The notes beneath the pieces are model-generated. The model was not told the DNA's origin. It ran no database searches and saw only the letters and a program-made list of their open reading frames with translations. Positions 46,058-56,394 of a stretch of DNA of 64,000 bases are shown here, one piece after another (positions within the stretch are counted from its first letter, which is position 1; every line of letters starts with the position of its first letter). The translations under genes and the position numbers were made by a program. The stretch comes from Thiothrix fructosivorans (GTDB lineage: Bacteria > Pseudomonadota > Gammaproteobacteria > Thiotrichales > Thiotrichaceae), in assembly GCF_017349355.1 (NCBI RefSeq), contig NZ_JAFMPM010000008.1, positions 930,001 through 994,000 of the forward strand, given 5' to 3'.

Positions 46058-48097
46058 CTAGACTTTTTTCGGTTTGGTAGGCTTTTTAGCAGGTGCTTTC
46101 TTTGCCTTAGGTGTAGCAGCGACTGGCGTGGCTTCAGCTTCCATGACTAATGGTGTAGCGTCTGGCGTTGCCTCAGTAATCACGGGTGTAGCTTCTGGTG
46201 TGGCTTCTACCACGATAGCAGGGGCAAGCGTTTCTGGTGCAGCCACTTCCGGTGCAGCTTCCGGTAGCACGGTGGTTTCCAGCACTGGTGTGGATTCGCC
46301 CAGACGGGATTTGACGTAAGTACCCGGTGCATTTTCAATCGCTGCCAGTTTGCCCGCGCCGGGGTGACGTGCATCCACCTGTTCATTGTTAGCCAGCGCA
46401 CGTACCCAACTATCCCATTCTGGCCACCAAGAACCACTGGTGGCTTGAGTATTCGCTAACCATGCGTCTGGATTTTCCGGCAACTCATTGCTGATGCGGT
46501 AGTTGTATTTGTTGGCGGCTGGCGGGTTAATAATGCCCGCAATATGCCCAGAACCACCGAGGATGAAGCGTACATCCCCACCAAACAAGCGTGCGCCGGA
46601 GTACGTGGATTTCCATGGCGCAATGTGGTCTTCAATCGTTGAGATGAAGCAAGCAGGTACGTCAATTGTGCCCAAATCCAGTTCCACACCGTCCACGCTT
46701 AGCGCTTTAGGCTGGCACAGTTTGTTGTCTTTGTAGAGGTTACGCAAATACCACGAGTGCATTTTGGCAGGCATCCGCGTGGAATCGGAGTTCCAATACA
46801 GCAAGTCAAACGGACGTGGGTCATTACCCAGCAGGTAGTTATTGACGTAGAACGACCAGATCAAGTCATTGGCACGCAATAAATTGAATGCGCCTGACAT
46901 GGTGCTGCCGTCTAAGTAGCCTTGCGCGTTCATTTGCGTTTCGAGTGCGCTGATTTGCGCTTCGTCGATGAACAGACCCAACTCGCCCGGTTCAGCGAAG
47001 TCCAGCATGGTGGTGAAGAACGTAGCACTTTTGACGCGCTGATCACCTTTGGCTTTCAAGTACGCAAGGGTGGACGACAGCAAAGTGCCGCCGATGCAAT
47101 AGCCGATCAGGTTCATCTCAGCTTCGCCTGTTTCGTATTCCACCACATCCATCGCCTTGATGACCGCGTGCAGGTAATCGTCAAAGCCGGTGTCAGCATA
47201 GGTTTCATCGGGGTTGACCCATGAAATCACGTTGACGGTGTGACCTTGATCGACCAACCATTTCAGCATGGAGTTTTTCGGTTGCAAGTCGAGGATGTAA
47301 AATTTGTTGATCCACGGTGGTACGATCAGTAACGGACGCTTCAGGACTTTTTCAGTACTGGGTGTGTACTGAATCAATTGGAACATATTGTTTTGGAATA
47401 GCACTTTGCCCGGTGTTGCTGCGACATTTTCCCCTAGTTTAAATGCGTTGGTATCGGTCATGCGAATGCGTAATTGACCTTTACCCGCTTCCAAATCTTC
47501 CAGCATGTTTTTCAGACCGTGTACCAGATTTGCACCTTTGGTCTCGCGAATTTTTTCCAGTACTGCCGGATTGGTCAGAGCGAAATTGGTGGGTGACATC
47601 GCATCCAGCCCGCGTTCGGTGAAGAACTTGACGCGTTCAGCGGTGCGTTCATCCAACCCTTCTGCCGAAGCAACCAGTTTGCGTGTCCAATCTGATACTA
47701 GCAGGTAGGATTGTTTGATCACGTCGAAAGCCGGTTTGTCGTTCCAGTCTGCATGGCTGAAACGGCGGTCGGATTTGGCAGGTTCGACCAGTTTCTCACT
47801 GGGTTGCCCGCTCATGAAACTTTGCATGGCAAGTTGCGTCAGTTCCATTGATTTCTGCCAGAAAGCCAGATTGGTTTCGATGACCTTTTCGGGATTTTTG
47901 ACAACCGCTTCCATCCAATCGCTGTAAGCCGTTTTCAGGTTGAAGGGGTCAAGATTCATGTGCTCGTTGGATTTGTTGAAACCCGACATGATTTCTTCAA
48001 CTTGCTTGAAATTTTCCTGCATCTCTTTTGCCACGGAGGCAAAGCCTAGCGCATTGATGCTAGCTTGTGCATCCGCAGCCGTTTTGTTGTCAGACAT
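46058..48097 (-). CDS. phaC: Class I polyhydroxyalkanoate synthase with long C-terminal tail
   Basis: A 679-residue enzyme polymerising 3-hydroxyacyl-CoA to PHA storage granules. The lipase-like box GYCIGGTLL carries nucleophile Cys334; the catalytic Asp is in EDHIAPWKSTY and the His in GGSGHIAGIINPP. The last 80 residues are not part of the fold: Ala/Thr/Pro/Glu repeats (VVEATPEATPVITEATPDAT) ending in the basic stretch KKAPAKKPTKPKKV. Class I enzymes normally stop near 560-590 residues. AAGGAG lies ahead of the ATG. A thiolase gene for the pathway is 8 kb away; no reductase (phaB) or phasin is in the window. Confidence 0.95.
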   Translation of the reverse strand: MSDNKTAADAQASINALGFASVAKEMQENFKQVEEIMSGFNKSNEHMNLDPFNLKTAYSDWMEAVVKNPEKVIETNLAFWQKSMELTQLAMQSFMSGQPSEKLVEPAKSDRRFSHADWNDKPAFDVIKQSYLLVSDWTRKLVASAEGLDERTAERVKFFTERGLDAMSPTNFALTNPAVLEKIRETKGANLVHGLKNMLEDLEAGKGQLRIRMTDTNAFKLGENVAATPGKVLFQNNMFQLIQYTPSTEKVLKRPLLIVPPWINKFYILDLQPKNSMLKWLVDQGHTVNVISWVNPDETYADTGFDDYLHAVIKAMDVVEYETGEAEMNLIGYCIGGTLLSSTLAYLKAKGDQRVKSATFFTTMLDFAEPGELGLFIDEAQISALETQMNAQGYLDGSTMSGAFNLLRANDLIWSFYVNNYLLGNDPRPFDLLYWNSDSTRMPAKMHSWYLRNLYKDNKLCQPKALSVDGVELDLGTIDVPACFISTIEDHIAPWKSTYSGARLFGGDVRFILGGSGHIAGIINPPAANKYNYRISNELPENPDAWLANTQATSGSWWPEWDSWVRALANNEQVDARHPGAGKLAAIENAPGTYVKSRLGESTPVLETTVLPEAAPEVAAPETLAPAIVVEATPEATPVITEATPDATPLVMEAEATPVAATPKAKKAPAKKPTKPKKV

Positions 48098-48213
48098 TAG
48101 TGTGTGTCTCCTTGGATAATAATCTTTAGATTTTTTGTGGTGCTGCGCTTTTCTTGAAATAAAGCATTATTTTAGTGGGATTTTACGGGTAATTTCTATT
48201 TTGGGAAGTTATT

Positions 48214-49791
48214 TCACTCTTTCACGCTCAAGTATTGGCTGGGATGAACATCCATCACGTTATTTTCCCAGCCGCTAATTTGGGGGCTAACCAAGTGTTG
48301 CGTGGTGTTGTAGTAAATCGGGATGATTGGCGTATCGGCAAGTAGGATGCGTTCGGCTTGTTCCATTGCCTCTTGACGCTTTTTGGCGTCAGTTTGCGTT
48401 TCCGCTTCTGCCATTAAACGGTCGAATTCGGGATTTTTGTAACCGGAGGTGTTCATTTCGCCGACATCGGACTTGAACAGGCTGAGGAAGGTGTGTGCGT
48501 CGTTATAATCGCCAATCCAACTGGAACGCACCACTTGGAACTGCTTTTGCTTGCGCGAGCTGAGGTAGACTTTCCATTCTTCATTGCGCAGGTTGGTTTT
48601 TACGCCTAAGGTTTGTTTCCACATCGCCGCGACCGCAATCGCGAGTTTTTTATTGTTGTCGCTGGTATTGTAGAGCACTTCCAGCTCCAGCGGTTTGTCA
48701 GCACCGTAGCCACTTTCGGCGTACAGCGATTGCGCCAGTTTGGTGCGGGCAGCTTTATCCAGCGCCTTTTCTTCCATGTTTTGCTGGGTGTAATGGTCGA
48801 CGGGTGGAACCCAACCCCACGCAGGAATTTCGCCCGCTTGGGTAATTTTTTCGGTGAGAATGTCGCGATCTAACGCCAGCGAGAGGGCGCGGCGCACTTT
48901 GGGATTTCCCTTGAATGCCGGATTTTCCAGATTGAGGGCGTAATAGTACGTGCCAATGTACGGCGTACTGCGGAATTCAGCGGGGAAATCTTGTGCCACC
49001 GTTTTAATCTGATCAGACGGTACGTCGTAAGTAATGTCGATTTCCCCAGCACGGTAGCGTTTGAGTTCGCTGTTCTGATCTTCGGTAGGAATGTAATACA
49101 CGCTGTCGATTTTTACTTCAGCGGCACGCCGGTAATGCGGGTTTTTTACCAACTTGACGTGGGCTTGCGGTGTCCATTCGCTTAGGCAGTACGCGCCGTT
49201 ACAGCGGATGCTTTCGGGTTTGATCCAATCCTTGCCCGCTTTTTCCAGTGCTTGTTTGGGAACGGGAAACGCCATCGGGTGCATTAACATGCCAAGAAAA
49301 TAGGAGGTGGGCGCTTTGAGGGTGATTTCCAAGGTTTGCGGGTCAAGGGCTTTTACGCCAATGCTGGTGGGGTCTTTCTGCTCGCCTTTGTTAAAGGCTT
49401 CTGCGCCTGCAATTGGCCAGAGGATGAAGGCGTAGTCCGAAGCCGTTTCTGGAGCAAGCGCCCGCTGGTAGGCGTACACAAAATCGTCAGCCGTCAACGC
49501 CGTGCCATCTGACCATTGGCTGTCTTTGCGCAAGTGGAAGGTGTAGCGCTTACCGTCGTTGCTGATTTCCCATTTTTCTGCCACACCGGGTTGCAGCTTG
49601 CCAAACGCATCTTCTGTGACTAAGCCTTCAAACATATCGCGTTGAATATTCGCCTCAGACACGCCGGAGGATTGGTGAATATCCAGCGTTTCCGGTTCAG
49701 TGCCATTGCCGCGCTTCAACACGGTTTCGGCAAGGGCAAACGGGGCGTAGGTTAAACAGAGAGCGAGGAACAAGCGTGGCAGTTTGCGCAT
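48214..49791 (-). CDS. oppA: Peptide ABC transporter periplasmic binding protein OppA type
   Basis: A 525-residue SBP family 5 protein with a signal peptide cleaved after ALA (residue 21). Mature start ETVLKRGNGTEPETLDIHQ. The SBP_bac_5 core includes WSDGTALTADDFVYAYQRAL and VRRALSLALDRD, and it ends near GWENNVMDVHPSQYL. It captures oligopeptides for OppBC/D. phaC and two plus-strand genes separate it from the permease genes, so it has its own transcription unit. Confidence 0.93.
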   Translation of the reverse strand: MRKLPRLFLALCLTYAPFALAETVLKRGNGTEPETLDIHQSSGVSEANIQRDMFEGLVTEDAFGKLQPGVAEKWEISNDGKRYTFHLRKDSQWSDGTALTADDFVYAYQRALAPETASDYAFILWPIAGAEAFNKGEQKDPTSIGVKALDPQTLEITLKAPTSYFLGMLMHPMAFPVPKQALEKAGKDWIKPESIRCNGAYCLSEWTPQAHVKLVKNPHYRRAAEVKIDSVYYIPTEDQNSELKRYRAGEIDITYDVPSDQIKTVAQDFPAEFRSTPYIGTYYYALNLENPAFKGNPKVRRALSLALDRDILTEKITQAGEIPAWGWVPPVDHYTQQNMEEKALDKAARTKLAQSLYAESGYGADKPLELEVLYNTSDNNKKLAIAVAAMWKQTLGVKTNLRNEEWKVYLSSRKQKQFQVVRSSWIGDYNDAHTFLSLFKSDVGEMNTSGYKNPEFDRLMAEAETQTDAKKRQEAMEQAERILLADTPIIPIYYNTTQHLVSPQISGWENNVMDVHPSQYLSVKE

Positions 49792-49833
49792 GGTTTTTTC
49801 CGATTAAGTGGGTAGGAAGCACTATAACACAGG

Positions 49834-50583
49834 CTATTCGCCTAGTGCCCGCGAGCGCATCAAAGCACGCATGAGCGGAAACCCTAGGGACGCGGTGAGG
49901 TGTTCGGCGGTGTCTTTCAAGGCACGGGTTGTTTGAAAGTCAGGCACTTTGCCCGCGAGGATCACCCAGTTTTTGCTGCCCGTCAGCACGGTGCGAATGT
50001 CGGTAAAGTGTGCACGTAAAGCATCGCGTAACAACGGGTCTTCGCGGTGTTCTGTCCAGCAATTCAGCACCAGCCAGCCGTCTTCCTTGAGATTGGCAGC
50101 ACAGCGGGCGACAAAATCGGCACGTAATTGCACTTGATCGACACCATCGCCGTGGTACAGATCGGCGAATACTACGTCAACCTTGCGTAATTCTGCGTTA
50201 CTCAGAAAGTCGTCGGCATCTTGCTGGATAATTTGCAGGCGTTTGCTGCGCGGCATTTGGAAAAAGCGGTGGGCGATGTCGATGACGGTGGCGCGTAATT
50301 CCACGGCGGTGATGTGAATGCCGGGAATGTGGCGATGCAAAGCGGTGACTAAGCTGCCGCCGCCTAAGCCCAGAATCAGCACGCGCTTGGGTTGGCAAAA
50401 CAGCAATACCAGCAACATCGCTTGGGTGTATTCGTATTGCAAAACGTGCGGGGTAGCTTTCAGGCAACGGCTTTGTTCGTCGTTGGGGGCGAAGGCGAGA
50501 ATGCGGCATTCGCCATCATCCAGCACGGTGATTGTGCCGAATTCGTCTTCGCTGTGGTGTAAGGTTTGGATGTTTACTTGCAT
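49834..50583 (-). CDS. Spermidine synthase-like Rossmann protein
   Basis: A 249-residue protein with the SpeE-type fold: glycine motif VLILGLGGGSLVTAL, acidic residue in ITAVELRATVIDIA, QQDADDFL, and VVFADLYHGDG. The N-terminal beta domain of true SpeE is short here (about 45 residues) and the polyamine-binding Tyr/Gln pattern is incomplete. It may methylate or aminopropylate another substrate. Divergent from the aldolase-like gene. Confidence 0.8.
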   Translation of the reverse strand: MQVNIQTLHHSEDEFGTITVLDDGECRILAFAPNDEQSRCLKATPHVLQYEYTQAMLLVLLFCQPKRVLILGLGGGSLVTALHRHIPGIHITAVELRATVIDIAHRFFQMPRSKRLQIIQQDADDFLSNAELRKVDVVFADLYHGDGVDQVQLRADFVARCAANLKEDGWLVLNCWTEHREDPLLRDALRAHFTDIRTVLTGSKNWVILAGKVPDFQTTRALKDTAEHLTASLGFPLMRALMRSRALGE

Positions 50584-50615
50584 AATCCCGAAAGTATCAC
50601 AAAACAGGAAAGCGT

Positions 50616-51260
50616 ATGCACCCGCCAGAAGCCGAAGGCGTTATTAAATTTACCTTGTCATACATTGCGAGTGACGCAGGAGTGGATTGCCCCGATTTTG
50701 ATGCGCTCAATCACAGCCGTAGTTTGTTGTGGCAATGGGGTGTGGTCGGGCAGGATGATCAGCGGTACGGCGGTTTGGGTTACGGCAATGTCAGTGTGCG
50801 CACGGTGGAGCGTGAATCAACAGGCGCGTTTGTGATTACGGGGACGCAAACGGGGCATTTGCCAGCCTTGACCGCACAACACTATGCGCAAGTGCTTGCT
50901 TACGATGTCCAGCGCCATTGGTTACAGGCGGTTGGGACGCGGAAACCGTCGTCGGAAGCCATGACCCATGCGGCGATTTACCAGTGTCTGCCGACGGCTC
51001 ACGCCATTATTCACGGGCATCATCCCCAGCTTTGGCAGCAAGCGCAGGCATTGGGATTGACGTGTACGGCGACAGATATTCCCTACGGCACGCCGCAAAT
51101 GGCGCAGGCGATGCAAACCTTGTTGCGAGATACGCCACCGCCGCGTAATACGATTGTGATGCTGGGGCATGAGGATGGTTTTATAACATGGGGCGAAAAT
51201 CTTGCCGAAGCGGTTGCACTGGTGCGTCAGTTGTTACAGGATGCGGCGCAGATTCAATAG
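50616..51260 (+). CDS. Class II aldolase/adducin-family protein
   Basis: A 214-residue zinc-type aldolase fold: GLGYGNVSVRTVE, the family serine-binding segment FVITGTQTG, and the metal motif AIIHGHHPQLW, followed by IVMLGHEDGFITWGENLAEA with another His. The acceptor Glu is at KPSSEAMTHA. Substrates in the family include fuculose- and ribulose-5-phosphate or methylthioribulose-1-phosphate; which one is not clear. It precedes nagZ by 21 bp on the same strand. Confidence 0.85.
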   Translation: MHPPEAEGVIKFTLSYIASDAGVDCPDFDALNHSRSLLWQWGVVGQDDQRYGGLGYGNVSVRTVERESTGAFVITGTQTGHLPALTAQHYAQVLAYDVQRHWLQAVGTRKPSSEAMTHAAIYQCLPTAHAIIHGHHPQLWQQAQALGLTCTATDIPYGTPQMAQAMQTLLRDTPPPRNTIVMLGHEDGFITWGENLAEAVALVRQLLQDAAQIQ

Positions 51261-51281
51261 CCAATAGAAGGAGCAAGCCTG

Positions 51282-52364
51282 ATGTCATTGGGGCCAGTCA
51301 TGCTGGATGTAGCCGGTACGGAATTGAGTACCGCAGACCGTGAATTGTTGCAACATCCCGCCGTGGGGGGCGTGATCTTGTTTGCGCGTAATTACCAGAA
51401 TCCGGCGCAATTGGCGGCATTGACAGCGGCGATTCGTGCGGTGCGTGAGCCACATTTGCTGGTGGCGGTGGATCAGGAAGGCGGGCGGGTACAACGGTTT
51501 CGGGAAGGTTTCCATCGTTTGCCGCCAGCGGGGTATTACGCGGCGTTGTACCAACACTCACCGGACGTTGCCAAGCACGCGGCGCAACGCATGGGCTGGT
51601 TGATGGCATCTGAATTGCAAGCGGTGGGCGTGGATTTTAGCTTTGCGCCTGTGTTGGATATTGATCGCGGGTTAAGTCGGGTGATTGGTGATCGTGCCTT
51701 TGGGCAAGACACGCAAACAGTGATGACGTTGACAGGGGCGTGGATGCAGGGTGCACGTTTGGCAGGCATGGTGTCGGTCGGCAAGCATTTTCCCGGTCAT
51801 GGTGGTGTTACGGCAGATTCGCACGAAGCCTTACCGTGTGATGAGCGTAGCTGGGAAACGTTGTGGGTGGAAGACATTGCCCCATTCGGGCATTTGATTG
51901 CACAAGGGCTGGAGGCGGTGATGCCCTCGCACGTCGTGTATCCGTGCGTGGATGATGCGCCCGCAGGGTTTTCACCGCGCTGGTTGCGAGGCATTTTGCG
52001 CGGGCAAATGGGCTTTCAGGGTGCAATTTTTAGCGATGCCTTGGATATGGCGGCGGCAGCAGCTGCAGGCGATTTTGTGGGGCGAGCCAAAGTAGCGTTG
52101 GCGGCAGGTTGTGATCAATTGTTGATGTGCAATAACCGTGCGGCAGCCGTATCGGTGGTGGAAGCCTTGGCGGATTATCGCGATCCGGCAGCGCAAGCAC
52201 GCTTGTCGCGCTTGTACAGCCGCCATTTCACGCCGTTGCAACATGCTCAGCAACAGCCGTATTGGGCTGAAGCGGAGGCGGTGTTGGCACAATTTGTGGC
52301 GGATACCACGTCTGGCATGACACTGGCGTATGACCCGACCACACGCGGCGGCACGGTGCTGTAG
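51282..52364 (+). CDS. nagZ: Beta-N-acetylhexosaminidase NagZ (GH3)
   Basis: A 360-residue cytosolic glycosidase releasing GlcNAc from anhydromuropeptides in cell-wall recycling. GH3 marks: VAVDQEGGRVQRF, VGKHFPGHGGVTADSHEALP with the His/Asp catalytic pair, and the nucleophile Asp in FSDALDMAAA. Length agrees with E. coli NagZ (341). AAGGAG lies just before the ATG. Confidence 0.95.
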   Translation: MSLGPVMLDVAGTELSTADRELLQHPAVGGVILFARNYQNPAQLAALTAAIRAVREPHLLVAVDQEGGRVQRFREGFHRLPPAGYYAALYQHSPDVAKHAAQRMGWLMASELQAVGVDFSFAPVLDIDRGLSRVIGDRAFGQDTQTVMTLTGAWMQGARLAGMVSVGKHFPGHGGVTADSHEALPCDERSWETLWVEDIAPFGHLIAQGLEAVMPSHVVYPCVDDAPAGFSPRWLRGILRGQMGFQGAIFSDALDMAAAAAAGDFVGRAKVALAAGCDQLLMCNNRAAAVSVVEALADYRDPAAQARLSRLYSRHFTPLQHAQQQPYWAEAEAVLAQFVADTTSGMTLAYDPTTRGGTVL

Positions 52365-52367
52365 GGG

Positions 52368-53000
52368 CTATTCCTTGAGCTTAATGAGCAAATGCCCTTC
52401 TTCAACGTGGATGTCTTCGACACCAGCAGCGAAGGATTGCCAGAAACCGGCATTGCCACCAAATTCGTTGACCAGATCTACGTTTTTCAAGTTGCCCAGC
52501 CATGCGTTGGGCACGGGTACACCCCAAACGCTTACGCCTTTGAGCTTGATAATGGGGTTGTTGTTGGCGTAAGCCAATTCCATGCCCGCATTCACTTTGA
52601 GCGTTTTGCCGCCGATAAACGGGAATTCGGAGTCAAGTGGCAGCAGAATTTTGGCACTAGCAAGGTTATCGGCAAGGTCGATGACTGCCGTTTCCGCCAT
52701 AGTCGTATTTTTTGCCAGCAAGGCATTCAGCTCTTTCTCAGACAACGAAATTTCACGCGGTGCACCGACTTCGGTATACGGTTCGGGGGTTAAATCCGCT
52801 ACCGAGGGTAAACCGATTTGCTGAAGTTTGCGTTCCAGCACAGCATTTTCCTGTGCATCCAGCGCCACGGGTTTGAAAGGCTTGGGGAATAGAAAATATT
52901 GAAGCACCCAAAATGTTACACTGACAGAGATGAATACAGTCAGTAAAACCAGCCCAATAATGTGCAAATACCCAATCTTTTGTTGTGAACTTGTATCCAT
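52368..53000 (-). CDS. Membrane-anchored conserved hypothetical protein
   Basis: A 210-residue protein with one N-terminal membrane helix (about 12-35, IIGLVLLTVFISVSVTFW) and a periplasmic domain containing REISLSEKELNALLAKN and VWGVPVPNAWLGNLKNVDLV. Relatives appear in many gammaproteobacteria as small anchored proteins of unknown function; some are mislabelled as succinyltransferases. It converges on nagZ with 3 bp between stop codons. Confidence 0.7.
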   Translation of the reverse strand: MDTSSQQKIGYLHIIGLVLLTVFISVSVTFWVLQYFLFPKPFKPVALDAQENAVLERKLQQIGLPSVADLTPEPYTEVGAPREISLSEKELNALLAKNTTMAETAVIDLADNLASAKILLPLDSEFPFIGGKTLKVNAGMELAYANNNPIIKLKGVSVWGVPVPNAWLGNLKNVDLVNEFGGNAGFWQSFAAGVEDIHVEEGHLLIKLKE

Positions 53001-53124
53001 TTATGCTCCAGCAAGAATAATGTATAGCAAGAGCTATTCCATTGGTAGCATTTAGCATAAAACATCTGGCTGGGTTTGTTGAAATCTGCCAGAGTTTATT
53101 ATTTAGCGATTAACGGGCAGTAGT

Positions 53125-54071
53125 ATGTCGGAATTTGATCTAATCCGCGAATATTTTTGTGGCAACCCGTGCCGGATGACGTGCGGATTAGCGTGGGTGA
53201 TGATGCAGCGGTTTTGCGGATAGCGTCGGGTAAAGAGTTGGTGGTTTCGGTGGATACGTCCAATGCGGGAATTCATTTTCCGCTGGAAACGCCACCTCAT
53301 GCGATTGGTTACAAGTCATTGGCGGTTAATCTGAGCGATTTGGCGGCGATGGGAGCCGCCCCAGCGTGGTTTACCTTGGCATTATCGTTGCCCACGGCAG
53401 ATAACGCGTGGGTCAGTGAATTTGCACGAGGGGTGCGTGAATTGGCGGAGCAGCATGGTATTTTCCTGATTGGCGGCGATACTACGCGGGGGGCGTTGAG
53501 CATCACGATTCAGGTGATGGGTTGGGCAGAACCGGGTAAAGCGCTGTTGCGTAGTGGGGCGCAATCCGGCGATTTGATTTGTGTTTCTGGCACATTGGGT
53601 GACGCAGCCGCAGGTTTGGCGGTGGTGCAACAGCGTTTGGTCTTATCGCCAGAGGCGGCGGTGTTTTGTGTGCAACGCTTGAATTACCCCACACCGCGTT
53701 TGGCACTCGCCAGTCTGTTGCGGGGCAGGGCGACGGCTTGCATGGATATTTCAGATGGTTTGCTGGCGGATCTTGGGCATTTGCTCAAAGCCTCAGGGGT
53801 TGGCGCACAGTTACAACATGGCTTGCTGCCGCTTTCCTCGGCGTTGGCACAACTGCCTTTGGCGCAACGTCTCGGCTTTGCGCTCAGTGGCGGAGATGAC
53901 TATGAGTTATTGTTTACGTTGCCAAAAGCACACTGGGAGGATGTGAAAAGTCAGGCTGAAGCCCAGCAAATTCAGGTTACAGTCATCGGAAAAGTGGATG
54001 CTAAACAACAGAATTTGCAGATTGATTATACCTTGCCAGACCAACGGTGGGGTTATGAACATTTTTCTTGA
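53125..54071 (+). CDS. thiL: Thiamine-monophosphate kinase, with apparent -1 frameshift near the start
   Basis: ThiL phosphorylates thiamine monophosphate to ThDP. The expected N-terminus MSEFDLIREYF starts at ATG 53125 but is in a different frame from the rest (VPDDVRISVGDDAAVLRI onward). The frames join at a run of five T (53154-53158): one extra T, or a -1 slip there, gives one continuous protein of about 315 residues. The rest of the enzyme is intact, with GDDAAVL, GGDTTRGALSI and MDISDGLLADLGHL. A start at TTG 53157 would make a protein lacking 11 residues. GGGCAG precedes the ATG weakly. Possible explanations are a mutation, a sequence error or true slippage. Confidence 0.85.
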
Positions 54072-54146
54072 GAATGGTGCTTGTCTGGGAAACTTTTGGC
54101 AATAGACCATTGTCTATCAAAACAACAATCACTTAGGGCTTATATT

Positions 54147-54737
54147 ATGGCAAACAAATTGAAAGTGGGAGCTGCCGTGCTGACTCTGGCAGTATTGATG
54201 TCTGGTTGCGCACCGACTCCTGCAACGAATGCACAAGCGGGTGCAACTACGGGTGGTGATTACGGTGCTGGTTCTTACGGTAGCACTACCACCGGGGCTG
54301 ACTACGGCTATAACAGCACTGGAACAGCGGCCAATACGGGCGGCACGACGAATGCCTCTTACTATGATTATGGTACGGGCGGTGCGGCAACGGGTGGCTC
54401 TGGTTACACGGGTACAACGTCTGGTTACGGTACAACTAGCGGTACGTCTGGCAGCTACTACGACTATACCGCTCCGGGTGGTGCTAGCACGGGTGGGGCA
54501 GGTTCTTATGCCAATACAGCGGGTGGTTCTTACGCGGTACAAGTCGTGGCAAGCCAAAGCAGCAGTGCGGCTGAATCCATGCGTAGTCGGATGCAATCCA
54601 TGGGCTTTAACGCGATTGTTGAGCAAATAGGCGGTCTCTACAAAGTACGCGTCCCGTTCAGCAGCGAAAGCGAAGCTAAAGCCAATCTGGGACGTATCCG
54701 TTCCAGCGTACCCGATGCTTTCTACACGGTTCGTTAA
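54147..54737 (+). CDS. SPOR-domain lipoprotein with Gly/Tyr/Thr-rich linker
   Basis: A 196-residue lipoprotein (lipobox LMSGC near residue 20). The middle (about 30-125) is low complexity, built of DYGAGSYGSTTTG-like and SYYDYG segments. The C-terminal 70 residues form a SPOR domain (SYAVQVVASQSSSAAESMRS ... IGGLYKVRVPF), which binds denuded septal peptidoglycan. A role at the division site or in cell-wall remodelling is inferred. ATG 54147 is chosen because it begins the lipoprotein signal. A hairpin follows. Confidence 0.85.
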   Translation: MANKLKVGAAVLTLAVLMSGCAPTPATNAQAGATTGGDYGAGSYGSTTTGADYGYNSTGTAANTGGTTNASYYDYGTGGAATGGSGYTGTTSGYGTTSGTSGSYYDYTAPGGASTGGAGSYANTAGGSYAVQVVASQSSSAAESMRSRMQSMGFNAIVEQIGGLYKVRVPFSSESEAKANLGRIRSSVPDAFYTVR

Positions 54738-54750
54738 ATTTTAATCTACC

Positions 54751-54776
54751 ACACTGCCCCCACGTTGGGGCAGTGT
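54751..54776 (+). terminator. Hairpin after the SPOR gene
   Basis: ACACTGCCCC (54751-54760) pairs perfectly with GGGGCAGTGT (54767-54776) with a 6-base loop, 14 bp after the stop. The T-run is poor (GCGTTTCG). Confidence 0.6.
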
Positions 54777-54875
54777 GCGTTTCGTAGTGACAATACCCCC
54801 GCTCTTCCGCTTCCCCCGCGCTTTTCCGCGCCGCAAATGCTAAAAATCTACGTATAAGGATGATACGAGGTTTTT

Positions 54876-56328
<1,453 letters not shown>

Positions 56329-56394
56329 TTAGAAAAATGAGTCATTATATCGCAGTTAGCGCTGGTCTTTTTTACTTCGGAGGAGAAAATTATT

